Notes: generated by a model not told the origin, from the letters alone. 64,000 nucleotides of DNA from Phellopilus nigrolimitatus (GCA_021029095.1 JAJOHG010000012.1:558001-622000); one strand, 5' to 3'. Numbered from the stretch's first letter, positions 10,417 through 22,405 are shown. Numbers and translations: made by a program.

Positions 10417-12096
10417 ATGAAGCTCCTCAACACGATCTGTCTGTCTATTCTTGCTGCATATACTGCTGCTGCACCCCTTAGAGGGCTTCGTCGTCAGAGT
10501 GGCGCTGACGGCTTGTCTCTCACCGAGATCGACACACTCACTCCTCAGTTTGGCCACAGCGCCGGGGTAAACCCCACTGGCACTGGTGACTGCGATGGCG
10601 CAGTGAACGGTGCGAATGGCCAGCCCATCAAGGTCCCTTGTGATTGCCCTCCTGCGCGAGACCAGTTTATCCAGGTAAAATTCTTGATTTTTGAAAAGCC
10701 AAGTTAAAAATTCAATTTTTTATCGTTATGCAGAGTCTTGCTACGAACATCGCAGCTGGCCACGTTGTTAACAACCCGTCGGTTCCCTTCTCATTTCCGA
10801 CGGATAACTCGACGACTTCTATCCTTGCACGCTTCAATGCTGCGTCCGTCACGCTCCAAAACCTAAATGGCTCGGGCGTTGGGTGCCCGGAATCTTCTAC
10901 AACATTCGCCGCGCAAGCTGCAGCTGTTCAGAGTGGCGCTGGCGCAAACAATGCGGCCTCGTCTTCCTCGACCGAATCCACTGCACCGACGAGTACAATC
11001 GCGACGTCTTCCTTATCTGCTGCATCCGCTTCATCCGCTTCATCTGCGCCTTCCTCTACTTCATCTCCGAGTAGCGGTGCCGATGGCCTAACAAACGCCG
11101 AAATTGATGCTCTCACTCCTCAATTCGGACATGCTGCGGATGTCAACCCGACCGGCACCGGCGATTGCGACGGTGCGGTCAATGGTGCAGATGGCCAGCC
11201 TATCAAAGTACCATGCGACTGTCCCCCGGCTCGAGATACGTTCATCCAGGTTTGTCTTCTCACGAAATCTTCTATTTTCCCAATAATGTTTTAAAGTATT
11301 GGTTGGATACATTTTTAGTCTCTTGCCGGGAATCTTGCAGCGGGTCACGTCGTTAACAACCCTTCAGTGGGAATCTCGTTTCCGACCGATAACTCAACGG
11401 ATTCAATCCTTGCTCGCTTTAACGCGGCGACTGTGACACTTCAAAACCTGAATGGGTCTGGCAAGGGATGTCCTCAGTCATCGACGACGTGGACTGCTCA
11501 GGCGAACGCAATTCGCAATGGCCAGAGTGAGGTTGCCTCTGTAGTCGCACCATCAACACCTGCGTCGACTGTCGCAGCCATCGTGTCATCATCAACTGCG
11601 GCATCCGCCGTGCCATCAGCGCCTGCTAGTCTTGTTGCGTCGGCTAACCCCGCGGCGACTTCGACGTCCGCTGGCGGTCTGTCTATTGCACAGATTGACG
11701 CGCTCACGCCAGACTTGGGCTTCACCGCTGGCGTGAACCCTACCGGTACCGGCGATTGTGATGGTGCGGTAGATGGCACCAATGGACAGCCAATCAAGGT
11801 TCCTTGCTCGTGCCCACCTGCGCGTGATGTCTTGGTTCAGGTAAGGCCTCTACTATTTTTACAAGAGTTTATAGAATTGACATTACCCGTAGTCTCTTTC
11901 TGAGGACATCGCCGCGGGACATGCGGTTAACAATCCCAGTGTGGCCGTCTCCTTCCCTACGGATAACTCAACAGCGTCGCAGATCACGCGTATTCAGTCC
12001 ACGCTCGTCGCGCTTCAAAATTTGAATGGCGAGGGACAGGGTTGCCCCGCCGCCAGCACGACGCTGTCTTCGCAGCTCAAAGCACTCCAAGGATGA
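10417..12096 (+). CDS. Secreted protein of three tandem Cys-containing repeats
   Basis: Four exons (10417-10674, 10734-11249, 11319-11840, 11893-12096) encode 499 aa. The signal peptide MKLLNTICLSILAAYTAAA is followed by a basic RGLRR that could be a processing site. The mature part is three copies of a domain of about 110 residues: GADGLSLTEIDTLTPQFGH, GVNPTGTGDCDGAV, GQPIKVPCDCPPARD, then AAGHVVNNPSVPFSFPTDNS and LQNLNGSGVGCP. Each copy keeps four Cys, enough for two disulfides. The copies are separated by Ser/Thr/Ala-rich linkers likely to be O-glycosylated. Every copy is cut by a phase-0 intron at the same place, after ...IQ or ...VQ. I do not recognise a named family and assign no function; an extracellular or cell-wall location is inferred from the signal and linkers. 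Confidence 0.85.
10498..12096 (+). repeat. Three-fold internal gene duplication, units of about 110 codons plus intron
   Basis: Unit starts are near 10501 (GADGLSLTEID), 11076 (GADGLTNAEID) and 11674 (GGLSIAQID). Introns of 59, 69 and 52 nt (10675-10733, 11250-11318, 11841-11892) interrupt each unit at the same codon. DNA identity is clearly visible, but with many synonymous changes, so the duplication is not recent. Confidence 0.85.
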
Positions 12097-13577
12097 GCAT
12101 TCTATCCTGAGATGTGACTCCTAATGCTTTGAGGCTGCATTTTTAAGTGGTCTTGCGATGTTTTGAACTTAAAATACCCCGTGCTCTTCGTGTTCGTTTT
12201 TATCGGTTTTTATGATTTTACTTAACTTTTGTATTAGAGGGAAGCTGAGATGACTTGTCAGCGGGAGGGCCGCTTTCACAATGGCTCGGATGCAGATAGT
12301 CATCCGTTGATAATAGCCAGTATTGTATTTCATTCATACAAGTAACGTTCGTGTGGCTTGCCTCCTAATCGTTATTCGCAATTTATTCCTTTCCTTGAAG
12401 GTGGGAGGTACTTCGTCGGCAGAGTGAAGTTAGCTTACGTAACACGTGGCTTACCGAAGTCGCTCGTTTACAACTTGCAAGCGCTCTCAGACTTGCCCTT
12501 AGTCCACCCCAGTAGTCTCTTTTGGTGCATCTGCTGGACACGCTTCTTTCTCTTTGGCTTTATCGCCTATTGACTCGTTTCTTCTTCTGTATGCGGTGCG
12601 CGCGCACAGTGAGTGCTGGGGGCGAACAGGTTACTACGCTTTCCACTTACGACAGGGCGCGCCCTTCCGCGGCGCAAACTTCTCAACCCACACGAGTACG
12701 CCTGCTACCAAGGCAAATATATTCGATATCTGAATGTGTTTTATTTTTTTCGTCGAATTCCTGATCGAGAAAGGCTCAATATGACGGCCTGCCAAAAGCA
12801 CATGCTCGGTGAAGTTTGCGCCGTGACTTAAGCAAGAACTCCTGTCTGCACTCAGGCAACTTAATGGCAGGGTGACTACGACGACTCTCAGACTGGTATC
12901 ACTTTCAACTCAGACTTGCAGTACAAAATCCCAAATATATCAAAGCAAACAAAAACAAATCGAAGCCTCGGTGATAGCAGGAAGCGCGCTTCTTGGACCT
13001 TCAAATCAACGCGTTGAGGAACTTCTTTCAACTTTATTCGCTCGTTTTGCCGGAATGCGCTGATTCTGAAAACTTTATGCGACTTCTTTGACGATGCTTT
13101 CTTGGCAATGCTTTGTCTAAATGTGAATTGAAGGACTTGCTGTGTTGCTATGGGCGTCTGCCCTGAGTCGTGTACAGACAGACACCTGTCACCACTGCTG
13201 GTACGACTGATACCGGTGCTGGCACCGATGCTTCTCAAAACTCATCGTTACTGTCTTTCCTCGAACGATATAAGACCGTCGTGGCGCTGATGTGTCCAAC
13301 TGTCCCTTCCGCCGCACCTCTCATGTCTGTCATGGTTACAACCAAGGATCACTTCGATATCCTTTCCGCTGCTACAGGCGGAATGGTAATGCGAGTAAGC
13401 TGCTAAGATTAATGTTTTCGTTTTATCTGAACCGCTCCTCTAGTATAGTGCAGGTTCGCCTGGTTTCGTGAAATAGGTTCCGCGTTTCAGACTAAAGAAG
13501 TAATCACCAGTTGCGACCATGACACTCTGTGTACGGCGGGTTTCGATCCACAAGATAACTTGCGTAACTGACTGACC
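12097..13577. other. Intergenic, 1.5 kb, no secure gene
   Basis: The 3' flank of the repeat protein gene followed by sequence with short open frames only. A 78-codon plus frame at 13170-13406 looks vaguely coding (Thr/Ser-rich start) but has no family signal, and could be decayed upstream exons of the next gene. Confidence 0.4.
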
Positions 13578-15190
13578 ATGTTGAAGGTGTATGAGTTCTT
13601 TCTGACTCTCGATGATGAAGTGAGAGCGGCCCATCTCGTGAACTTAGCTGTGTTTATTATCGAATCGCTAACACGATTGCCTTCATTTGAAGAAACGGCT
13701 AGTCTGGCCCTCTCGATTTACGGCCATTAAAGCTCTTTTTCTGGCCAATCGTTATCTACCCTTCTCTATCACTTTCAGTAACGCATTCTGTGCGCGATGC
13801 CATCTTCCAATCATTGTTGTCTGCTTACTCATCCTTGCTATTTCAACAGTTCTGATTCTTAACAAAACCGCCGACGCTCAGGTCAGTCCGGTCTAGAAGA
13901 AAATTCTGCGAAGTACTAACTTGTTCCCTTCGTCGTCATAGCTGTGCAAACCTGCATTGATTGCCATAGGATGTAAGATCGCTTAAGCTGCAATATCTAC
14001 ATTCTCATATCTCTTCTCCTCCAAATGGATGATAGTCATGTCCTTCTCTGGTTTCATTTTAGCTGAAGGTGAGCATGTAAAATGCCGCTAGTCTCATAGC
14101 TGAACTTAAAGAAAACGCCTAGTTGTTCTTGCTATGCGAGTGTTTGTTATTTGGCAAGCTAGGAGGTCCATCCTGATAATTGTTTCTTGTCTTCTTGGAG
14201 TACAACTCTCTCAACTACAGATTTTACTTACTTGCTTATTCAACTTCTTACTAGGCGAAGACGACGACAGCTTTCATAGTCACGTATTATTACCTGACGT
14301 CTGCTCGAGGTTTGTTCTTTTCTGCAATGGTCGCTCTGGTTTTCAATACGAGTGGCTTTGATGCAGTGTCTCCGATAAATCTATTCCACTCGGGCTGTGA
14401 AGCCGTCTTCGAAAAAAGGATAGAGTGGATAACTATATTCGTGGTTTTCTTTTTTGAGATAGGTATGTCCCTTTTCGTCCTGCACGTATGTTCAGCGTCC
14501 TGGATCTGCATCTCACATCACCAGCTATCCTTTCTCTTATGATCATTGCGAAGAGGGCACATCGTAAGCTGCCTGCCATCTCATCATCTTCCTCGCAGCA
14601 CAAGTTTATCATGCTTCTACGAAGTTCGCAGGTCGCGCTCAGAATTGGTAGCGATTTTGGTAAAAGATGGTAAGTCGAATTTTGTGATGTCCCGTGTGAA
14701 ATTGACTGTTGGTGGCAGGTATTCTCTATTGCATTTGCATCATGGGTAAGCGCATAGTATCTGTCCTGGCTCGAGCGTCTTGTGTCTCATTGAACGCTAC
14801 TGCAGCTGTCAGTCTTGTCAATGTATTTGTCGTCAAACTCGCACCAGTAAGACTATCTGAGTGGCTAATGAGGAGTAAAGCTAACATATTATCTTATACA
14901 GCCTTTTATTTCGCCCTTCCTGGTCGTGTACGTACTAAAAGGCATATTTTATCGTGCCGAATACCCTTACTGATTAGTCACGCTTTTCCCAGCACGCAAG
15001 GAACCCTGCACAACATACTATGTACGCGACTACTTCTCCGCCTGCGCAGCGCAGACGAGAGGAGGCTTTCAGGTATTTCTCAAGGGGATGGACACATCAT
15101 TCCTTTAGTCGCAACGAACAGCAGCAGAACAACCGTCTCGCAGTCGCAATGAGACTTCCTGTCTTAAGGAATATTCCAACTTTTGGTTGA
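13578..15190 (+). CDS. DUF6533-like multi-pass membrane protein, start uncertain (possible pseudogene)
   Basis: Exons can be pieced together that match the agaricomycete DUF6533 membrane family. VYEFFLTLDDE (13587-13619), then after an intron RLVWPSRFTAIKALFLANRY with LPFSITF (693-881 of this kilobase), a helix ending WMIVMSFSGFILAEG (about 14024-14068), VVLAMRVFVIWQARRSILII (about 14120-14185), and near the end LVNVFVVKLAP, PFISPFLVV and SRFSQHARN, with a stop at 15190. At least six short introns are implied. The normal first transmembrane helix before LTLDDE is not found in frame, and the exon with the mid-protein Cys region is weak, so the gene may be truncated or decaying. Function of the family is unknown; plasma membrane location is inferred. 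Confidence 0.5.
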
Positions 15191-15734
15191 TTACTTATGG
15201 TCGCTAAATGCGGTGACACTTTAATTCTCAAATCGTCTGCAGGCGAGCACCAATGATAAATCTTATTTTCTACAAGAAAGCTGCAAAGAAAACCATCCAA
15301 GACCATGGTTCTTCGCTAGCTTAGCGATTTCTCAGTCCGTCATCTGTTAAGAATTGACCTGATTCCGGGAATATTCTTCAAATTGAAATTTTTGTTCTTC
15401 TACTGTTCGAGCTTGCTCAATGCATGTGATGGTCACCTTGAAGATGTCAAACATGAATATGACTCCCTAATTCTTTACAACGCTCAATATTTTGAGGCTA
15501 CAAGATGACGAACCCTTAAATCGTCCGAGACATCTTCTATACATAATTTTGTTTTTGGATACAGAGCTTGCAGATCGATTTAAGAAAGTACCATACAGTT
15601 TTCCTTCGACTGCCAATGAAAATCTCGTTCAGCTCGATTAAAACTTCTCCATCTTCCATTTTATGACTCCCTTCAATAACGCAACAACATTAGGGAACAT
15701 AGCAGTTGATGGCTGTCGAAGATAGTAAGAATAA
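15191..15734. other. Intergenic
   Basis: AT-rich non-coding sequence between the membrane gene and repeat copy A. No feature recognised. Confidence 0.45.
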
Positions 15735-16790
15735 TTGATGACGAGTGAAGAATAACACTTACCATGCCGAGAACAAAAATCTGTGGATGGACCAAGACAA
15801 CAAAAGGAGACTTGCGATGCTCTGAGGCATCCTCGAATGCCTAGGAGATTATGGTGATCAACAGCTTAAGGCTGGACAACGACCAGCTTCGGCGCCCGAG
15901 CAGCGTCAGCTTCCGCGGCTATTTGCCAGCAAGCCCGTCCGTCTCCACACCGTTTTCAGCTGAAGCTAAACAGTGCCGACCACAGAGGAATGCCACATTA
16001 TGAAAGTCAAATGCTGGCTCCGTACGATGTCAACTTCCGCGGCTATTTGCCAGCAGACCTGTCCGTCTCCACACCGTTTGCGGCCGAAGCCGGACGGTGC
16101 TGACCACTTCGGAATGCCACATTATGGAAGTTGAGATGTCGCTCGAGTAGATGGTCAAGAATTCATAATATAGTGCCGTGAGGGAGGACATAGGTTGTGT
16201 GAGTTTAGGCGAGAGTGGGTCTAAGAGGGGAGAAATTAGCGGCAGAATTGTATGCCATCGAGTGGTCACTCACTCTAAGATACGCCATCATCAGTCGGTC
16301 CACAACTGGAGGACAAGACATTTAGAAACATAGGATCGTATGCGAGGAGGCCGTCGCGTCGCGAATGCGTAGCAAAATTCAAGTGGCAGGAATCAGGTGG
16401 CACACGCTGTTCGGCGGGACATGAGTGGAGGCTTCGATAGATGAAGGAATAGCTGCTTACTTGGAGTAGCAAGCAGCACGTGGAAGAGCCTCATGCTGAA
16501 GCGGGGGATTCGGTCGCAGAGGAGGTGGTGGTAGGAAGGGAAGAGAGGCTGACGAGTGAGGACGCGAAGGGACGCGACTTTATGCGGTTCCAAGCCACGT
16601 TCGAACTCCGATTGAAACATGATCGACTAGCCGGTTTCGGTATCCACCTGTCCTGTTTCGGACGTAGGCCGCAGATCCTCGGCGCTCGCATCGTAATCTT
16701 ACAGCCTCAATTCACCCAACATGCTAATATACGTACAGTTGTACTGCTGCTACAGGACGTTGAGGCCTGAGCTTGCATATATCGTAATAC
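15735..16790 (+). repeat. Dispersed repeat, copy A (uninterrupted)
   Basis: About 1.05 kb that matches, in inverse orientation, the sequence at 25565-24920 followed by 24007-23825. Shared landmarks in order are AACACNTACCAT, GAGGCAT..CGAATGCCTAG, CTTCCGCGGCTATTT, GAATGCCACATTATGGA, TAATATAGTNCCGTNAGG, AGCTGCTTACTTGGAGTAGC, GCTGAAGCGGGG, TGAGGACGCGA and GAACTCCGATTGAAAC. No protein is encoded. It could be a solo LTR or another non-autonomous element; terminal motifs are not clear. The last 200 bp also occurs alone near 36.6 and 38.8 kb. Confidence 0.75.
15910..16157 (+). repeat. Tandem duplication of a 124-bp unit inside repeat copy A
   Basis: Both units begin CTTCCGCGGCTATTTGCCAG (15910 and 16034) and contain GTCCGTCTCCACACCGTTT and GGAATGCCACATTATG. 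Copy B near 25280-25375 has a single unit, so the doubling is specific to copy A. Confidence 0.85.
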
Positions 16791-16819
16791 AAACGCTGAT
16801 GCTTAAAGCGCACAAGAGG

Positions 16820-18819
16820 TTACAGCCCATCATCATACAGCTTCCGCGCGAGCGCAACATAGAACCTCTCGAGGTCGAACTTCAGACGCGGGTCCTTCGG
16901 CTCTCGCGCCTTCTCCTCATCTACTCGCTTTTCTTCGGCTGCTTTGGAAGAAGCAGTAATGGGAACGGCACTAGAGGACTTCTTCAGCGGCACCTGCTCC
17001 GAGATCCAGTCGAACACAGCCGAAAGCTTGTCCGTCGACGACTTGAGCGCGGCATCCTCTGCATCAGTCTGCGATACTACCCGTGTATGTTTACGGCCTC
17101 GATTGAGCTCCTTTTCCTCCTTCCGCTCTTCTTCGCGCCACCACGCCACCCAGTCCCTCCAATTCACGTGCGCGAGCGGGTCCGACAAAGAGTTCCGTAC
17201 CACACTCGGAAGCGAGAGATCCATGTTCCATTCGCCGTCGCGGCCGACGCTGCCACGCGCCCCACGCACATCCCAGTGATCGCAACCCTCAAGCGTGCCA
17301 AGGAACTCGCCCCAACGCGCACTGTCCACGCTCACAAGTCCATCGTTACCCCACTGCTCCCGTGCGGCGGCCTCCGGAGCGCATTGCGCACGCTTCTGCG
17401 CCTCGACGCCGTCAACTACTGTCTTCGGAAGCCACAGAGGGTGCCATACGCTCATACTTTTTACACGAGCGGCGACACTGTAGTAACGCACGCGCGGATC
17501 GTCTGGTGTTGCGGGGTTGAAGACACTCTCTAAATAGTCCGTGCTGAGGTTCGCATACGCAGGCGAATCAAGGATCGAGAGCAGCAGTGTCGTGAACGAT
17601 GACGGGAGGCTAGCGAGCGAGAAAGCAAACGGAGATCGATTTGAGGCGTCCGGCGGGACCTGCCCATCTCTTTTCGCCTGCTGTCGAAGCTTCCCAATAC
17701 CTATGTTGTTCTGTTTACAGGTGTAAGGCTCGTCCTCGTGAAGTCAGAAAATCGCGTACCGAGCACCAGTCCATGAATGGGCTGCCGCGATGAGGAGTGC
17801 AGATCGTAGTCAATGAAGCTGGGCGGTACTCCTCCGGTTTGACGTGGGATATGAGATGCCGACAGTCCAGCCCACCCATCGAGTGTGCAATGAAATTTAT
17901 ATCTTGCCCGAACGCGTTTTCGCGCAAAAACTTATCCATGCGTTCCGCACGCGATTCGATCGAACCCGTGCTGCACATTGAAGACGTGTAAGCATTTATC
18001 AGAAGACATATTAATGAACTTACCCAGGCACGCCTGTGACGATTACCTCTGCGCCAATCTTCTTTTTGAGCACCTTAAGCACGTTCGCCCAATAATGCAA
18101 CTGGAGTATCGGGAAAGATGAAGGACCACGGACGTCGTAACCATATAATCCTTCATGACCTCTTACCATCAGTCCAAAGAGTCCAGTAGCACATGGGAAA
18201 GAAGCGCGCACCATGGCACAGAACGATCGGATAGCGAGGTTTCCGGACGGGATCAAAAAGGGTTGGGTTGAGCATGAGAGCATCTATCGGCGACAATGGT
18301 TCATTCGATCTGGCACCAGACGGTGGCGGTCTAGAGGAAGGGGGAGGAGCAGATTTCGGAGGGGAGTATTTCTCGTCTAAATCGGCGTCAGTCGAGTCGC
18401 TCTTGCTTGACTGGTCGAACGAAATAGAGTGCGCCTGACGGGGAGGTACAGACTGCCTCATGGTCATGTTCCATAGCCTCAGACGGCTCCAACGCGTATA
18501 ATGAATCCCATCTGGGTTTCGATAATTGGCTGAGATTTATTTAATAATCCATCCTTCGGGTGCATGATGCAGGCGCAAACTTACCAAAAGTAACCCCACC
18601 ACGGGTATCGTCCAGCTCTGAGTTCAGCAGCGATTCCGATCGTATGCGAGTGTTCTCGGAATCATTTGGAGCACCACTCCCCGCCGAAGTTTCTCTTCCC
18701 GCTTCAAGCTCTACCTTCTGCAACAAAAGGTACTGGTTTGAGACTGCGAGCGATGAGAAGACGTTGAACAGCTGTCGAAGGAAGCGCGCGACTGGAAGTG
18801 GGAGGGAAAGGTGATACAT
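16820..18819 (-). CDS. Triacylglycerol lipase, alpha/beta hydrolase (Tgl2/mitochondrial type)
   Basis: Serine lipase predicted to hydrolyse acylglycerols. Five exons (18819-18585, 18529-18212, 18150-18024, 17970-17760, 17710-16820) join in phase to 593 aa. The N-terminus MYHLSLPLPVARFLRQLFNV is hydrophobic/basic and compatible with mitochondrial targeting. A Ser/Pro-rich stretch follows, then PIVLCHGLYGYDVRGP (oxyanion-loop HG), LQLHYWANVLKVLKKKIGAE, VTGVPGTGSIESRAERMDKF and the nucleophile elbow INFIAHSMGGLDCRH. The probable Asp and His of the triad are in NDGLVSVDSARWGEF and CDHWDVRG. The C-terminal 120 residues are charged and family-specific. Yeast Tgl2 is the closest described type known to me; orthology is inferred from motif order, and the N-terminus is longer than in yeast. 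Confidence 0.88.
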
Positions 18820-20062
18820 CGCCCTCTTCGCCGGCGAGTCATGAAAATGAGATAAAGACCAGTCCCCTCAGCAACGAGGACGCCTTGCACAGTTGATCCT
18901 CGACGATATAAGTAAACCGCGAGCGTTGGGGAACGTCGAGAGTCAAGATGGGCTCAAATTGGGGAGCGCGTCTCGGTGAACTCGGATGACGTATAGATCA
19001 CGTGCGCGATCCCCGGAGTCCTCGGGCCTCGGTATTGGCCGTCTGCACCCGACTTTGCAAATCTGCAACATTGCACATACATGTACATACGTTTCCATGC
19101 TTGGTGAAACCGCCGCCGTCCACTACAATCTACTGAGGATGCTTGAATGACGGAAACATGTCTTCTTGTTCAGTTCGCCGGACTATCTATGGTTTTCCTG
19201 TTCTCTGTTTGCTCACTGTCCCTTTGCGGCGGAATACGGAATGTTGGCAAAACATTGGATATAGAAAAGATTATGGGTTGCAAACCGCTCCAAAATTTCA
19301 TTCTCATGTTCCACCTTATTTTCATACCACCCATAAAGATGTAAAGATTTTACTCGTGTAAAAAATCGTGAGCGAGCAATTCACTTGTGCCAATTTAAGG
19401 ATCTGTGAGAATTTTACGTGTCAGCAAGTCACTTGTGTAAAAAAAAAGTTTCTACATGTACTTTTGAGACTCTATATCGCCCATACAACTGAGTCCACCG
19501 ATACAACTGCGTAAGGCGACTCGGATATCCAATCTGAAAAAGGTCTACTTTGCAGATCGGTCAACTCGCTTCCGCTTTTGTTCGTCCTTGCTAGAGCAAT
19601 CCTGGCAGCAGACGGACTACGCAAATAGTGATGGCGCGTTATTTATCGCGCTTTCCCGCCTCATCTCGTCGACTTACCAACCAGCTATTTCCGCTCCTGT
19701 TCTCGCTGCAATGTTGGAAGCGCTCACGTCATCTCTAAAACACCTTGTCATTCCTCTGGCCGTCGTGATGCTCGCAATCTTGTGTTCATCTCAGTCGAGA
19801 AGCCACATTTTTGCAGGTTTCGTAGCTTCGAAAGGCCAACAAGTCAGCTCGGGGTGCACGTTTGCTGGCTACTGTGCGGCAGTTCTAAATTATGCCCATG
19901 GTTTGTATGCATTGTCCGACTCCCATTGCCTTTGCTCGAATTAAAGACAATATCTTCAAGAAATCAAGGAGACGTATAAAATGTTGGCCAGCATGCATCG
20001 TCTCATTCTTCATCCTGCAATTATCAATAGTTCTTCTCCGTACACTCCCCAACTTTGTCAAC
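18820..20062. other. Intergenic, 1.2 kb
   Basis: The upstream region of the lipase (CT-rich near 18830-18900 on the minus strand) and of the GH18 gene. A 118-codon plus frame at 19588-19944 has a hydrophobic core but no motif or start context; it may be a decayed exon. Near 19075-19092 is a GTACAT-rich palindromic string. Confidence 0.45.
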
Positions 20063-21595
20063 ATGCTTCTCAAAGCTCTTGCTTCAACCGCAATTTGTCT
20101 GGCTACACTGTCTTCCGTGACTTCGGTTCGCGGCGCCCCTGCAGACACAAACAGTTCTTCAACCTCAAGCGGTACTGGTACTTTGAGTTCTCCTGCAAGT
20201 ATCCCGTCAGACTCGAGCTCAAATAGTACTTTAAACTCAACCTCAAGCGGTACTGGTACTTTGAGTTCTCCTGCAAGTATCCCGTCAGGTTCGGGCTCAA
20301 ATAGCACTTCAAACTCAACCTCAACTAATACGACGTCATCGTCTTCCGGACCACAATTTGTAATCTATAGCGACAAATCTGTGGAGGGCGTCGCTCCTGA
20401 TGTATCTGACGTGGAGGGTTATACCGTCTTGTCCGTTCTCTCCCGATTCAACACTCTACCTTCAACTGACCTTCCCTTACTTCCTTCAGCGCTCTCTCGT
20501 TCCTTACAGGCAGTAGTGCAGTTGATCAAGCTGAAGCTTGGGCTAACCTTGATAATAGCACTCGCAATGACATTAAGAACAAGTACAATTCTGCAGGTAT
20601 CAAGCTCATTGTTTCTGCCTTCGGCTCCACAATATCACCGACTACAAGTGGTGTCGATGCGACTCAAGTAGCCAACAACATGGCCACATGGGTGAAGACG
20701 TATGGTCTGGATGGCATCGATGTTGATTATGAGGTCAACTTCCGTTCTCTAATTGTCTGCCCTGCAATCTAACGCATTTATATTTTAGGACACCACTGCC
20801 ATGAATGCCCAGGATGGTAAGGCCGAAGCTTGGCTGACGACTTTCACACAGACTCTCCGTAGCCAGCTCCCTCAAGGTCAATATATCCTGACACACGCTC
20901 GTATGGTTCTCTACCTTATGTGTCAAGTGCTCCTACGTTGACCGAGGTTTTCAGCTATGGCTCCCTGGTTCTCGACGACGAAGTACAAAAGCGGTGCTTA
21001 CATGACTGTGAACAAGAACGTCGGAGACATGATTGATTGGGTAAGTAAGCGGATGTGCTAAAAGCATGTCTTCGATACTTACATACTTTCTTTAGTACAA
21101 TGTTCAGGTAATTCGGCCTTTCGCACCCTAACTGTGACAATTCTGACCTCCCTTTTACTCTCGCATATGCAGTTTTACAACCGTAAGTATTTCTTCTCTT
21201 TCTTCCAACCATTTCGTATCCTAATATTATATTCGACAGAGATCGGCGACTACACCACCTGCGATTCTCTTCTGAACAAGGCCATTGAGAACCCCAATAC
21301 TTCTCTTTTCGAGATCGCCGCATCGGGTGTTGATGTAAACAAGCTCGTCATTGGCAAGCCCGCAATCACATCGGATGCGTCAAACGGGTTCATAGATACA
21401 AACACTCTTGCAACTTGCATTGCTCAGGCCAAGCAGAAAAACTGGAACGCTGGTGCTATGGTCTGGGAGGTTCGTTTACGTCTGATTTCTGAGTTAAAAA
21501 CTAGTTCTAGGTGTTGAATACTTTAATTGCAGTACCCCGATGCCAACTCAGCTTGGATCAAGACCGTCCGCGGTAGTGCGTTCCCCATAAGTTAA
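20063..21595 (+). CDS. Secreted GH18 glycoside hydrolase (chitinase/ENGase-like)
   Basis: Hydrolyses beta-1,4-GlcNAc linkages, in fungi often cell-wall chitin or N-glycans. Eight exons (20063-20430, 20490-20733, 20789-20900, 20955-21040, 21096-21107, 21173-21182, 21240-21469, 21533-21595) give 374 aa. The signal peptide MLLKALASTAICLATLSSV is followed by a Ser/Thr linker made of 26-residue repeats. The barrel follows: PQFVIYSDKSVEGVAPDVSD, VFALSFLTG, YNSAGIKLIVSAFGST, and the catalytic DGIDVDYED with its Glu intact. Later come QYILTHAPMAPWFS, DMIDWYNVQFYNQIGDY, KLVIGKPA and NAGAMVWEYPDANSAW. The whole fold is covered to a natural end. Two exons are only 12 and 10 nt. The linker lies N-terminal to the catalytic domain. 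An exact ENGase versus chitinase role cannot be read from sequence. Confidence 0.9.
20160..20315 (+). repeat. 78-bp coding minisatellite, two full units and a partial third
   Basis: Units start CAACCTCAAGCGG at 20160 and 20238, with a partial unit at 20316. They differ at only a few bases. Each encodes 26 residues including SGTGTLSSPASIPS, forming the Ser/Thr linker of the GH18 protein. Being a multiple of three, copy number could vary without a frameshift. Confidence 0.9.
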
Positions 21596-22343
21596 TAGGT
21601 AAGTTCGCGTACGACGGTCTTGGATATACGGCTGGTCCTGTGATACTCGAAGTAAAGACGACACCCAATTAGTATTATGCTTAACTTATCGGTCGTAGAA
21701 TGCATGGCGTCTATCGTGTATTATTATTCCATTCTTTTACATACAACCACAATGATAATAAATCACTTATAATTGCATGACTGAAATTTCTGTTGAAATA
21801 CGAGGGGCGAGGTCGCCAGCAGTCGTGCACGGGGAGTCCGTTTGACCCGTTGGCGGTGGTGGGCCGTGGGCAAACGCAAGATACAAACCGTCCTAGTTGC
21901 TTACTAATCTATCTACCCGATATGTCCGTAACCCCAAAATCAGTTTCTGCGCGTTCGCAGAATTCCAACATTTTCTGACTCAAGTGCCGCACTCACTATT
22001 CAAGAATGAGATTTGCCGCCATACTATGTAGGAGGAGGCGCCTGAGTGACTATCAAAGAGATCTTGCAGTTAGCCGCGGCCACGCAACCGGCCGTAGGCT
22101 TTCGGTGTGACGTACGCATTCAATCTTGTGCTGGCACTATTATATCTCCGGCAGCTTCGACACGAGCTCGTATTCCGCTCGGCCCCATATATCAAATCCT
22201 TCACACTTGCTCAGAAGATCCCGAGCTGCAGCGACGCAACCATACTAGAAGGATTTCGCACTTTGTCCGAATCGCACTTTACTTGCGAATAGGCTTCCTA
22301 AGTTTTGATGGTGTTCATCAGCATTGGGCGACTCAACTACAGA
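21596..22343. other. Intergenic
   Basis: The GH18 3' flank and distal upstream region of hydrolase A. Short open frames only; nothing recognised. Confidence 0.45.
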
Positions 22344-22350
22344 TATAAGA
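22344..22350 (+). promoter_or_regulatory. TATA-like box of hydrolase A
   Basis: TATAAGA lies 62 bp before the ATG and is followed by a TGTCTTCG-like word. The same arrangement occurs before the three paralogues at 53-64 bp, which supports function. Confidence 0.55.
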
Positions 22351-22405
22351 GTGTTTGTCTTCGGTATTCCGAGTCGTATGCATCATCTGAGACTCGCCTG
22401 AGAAC

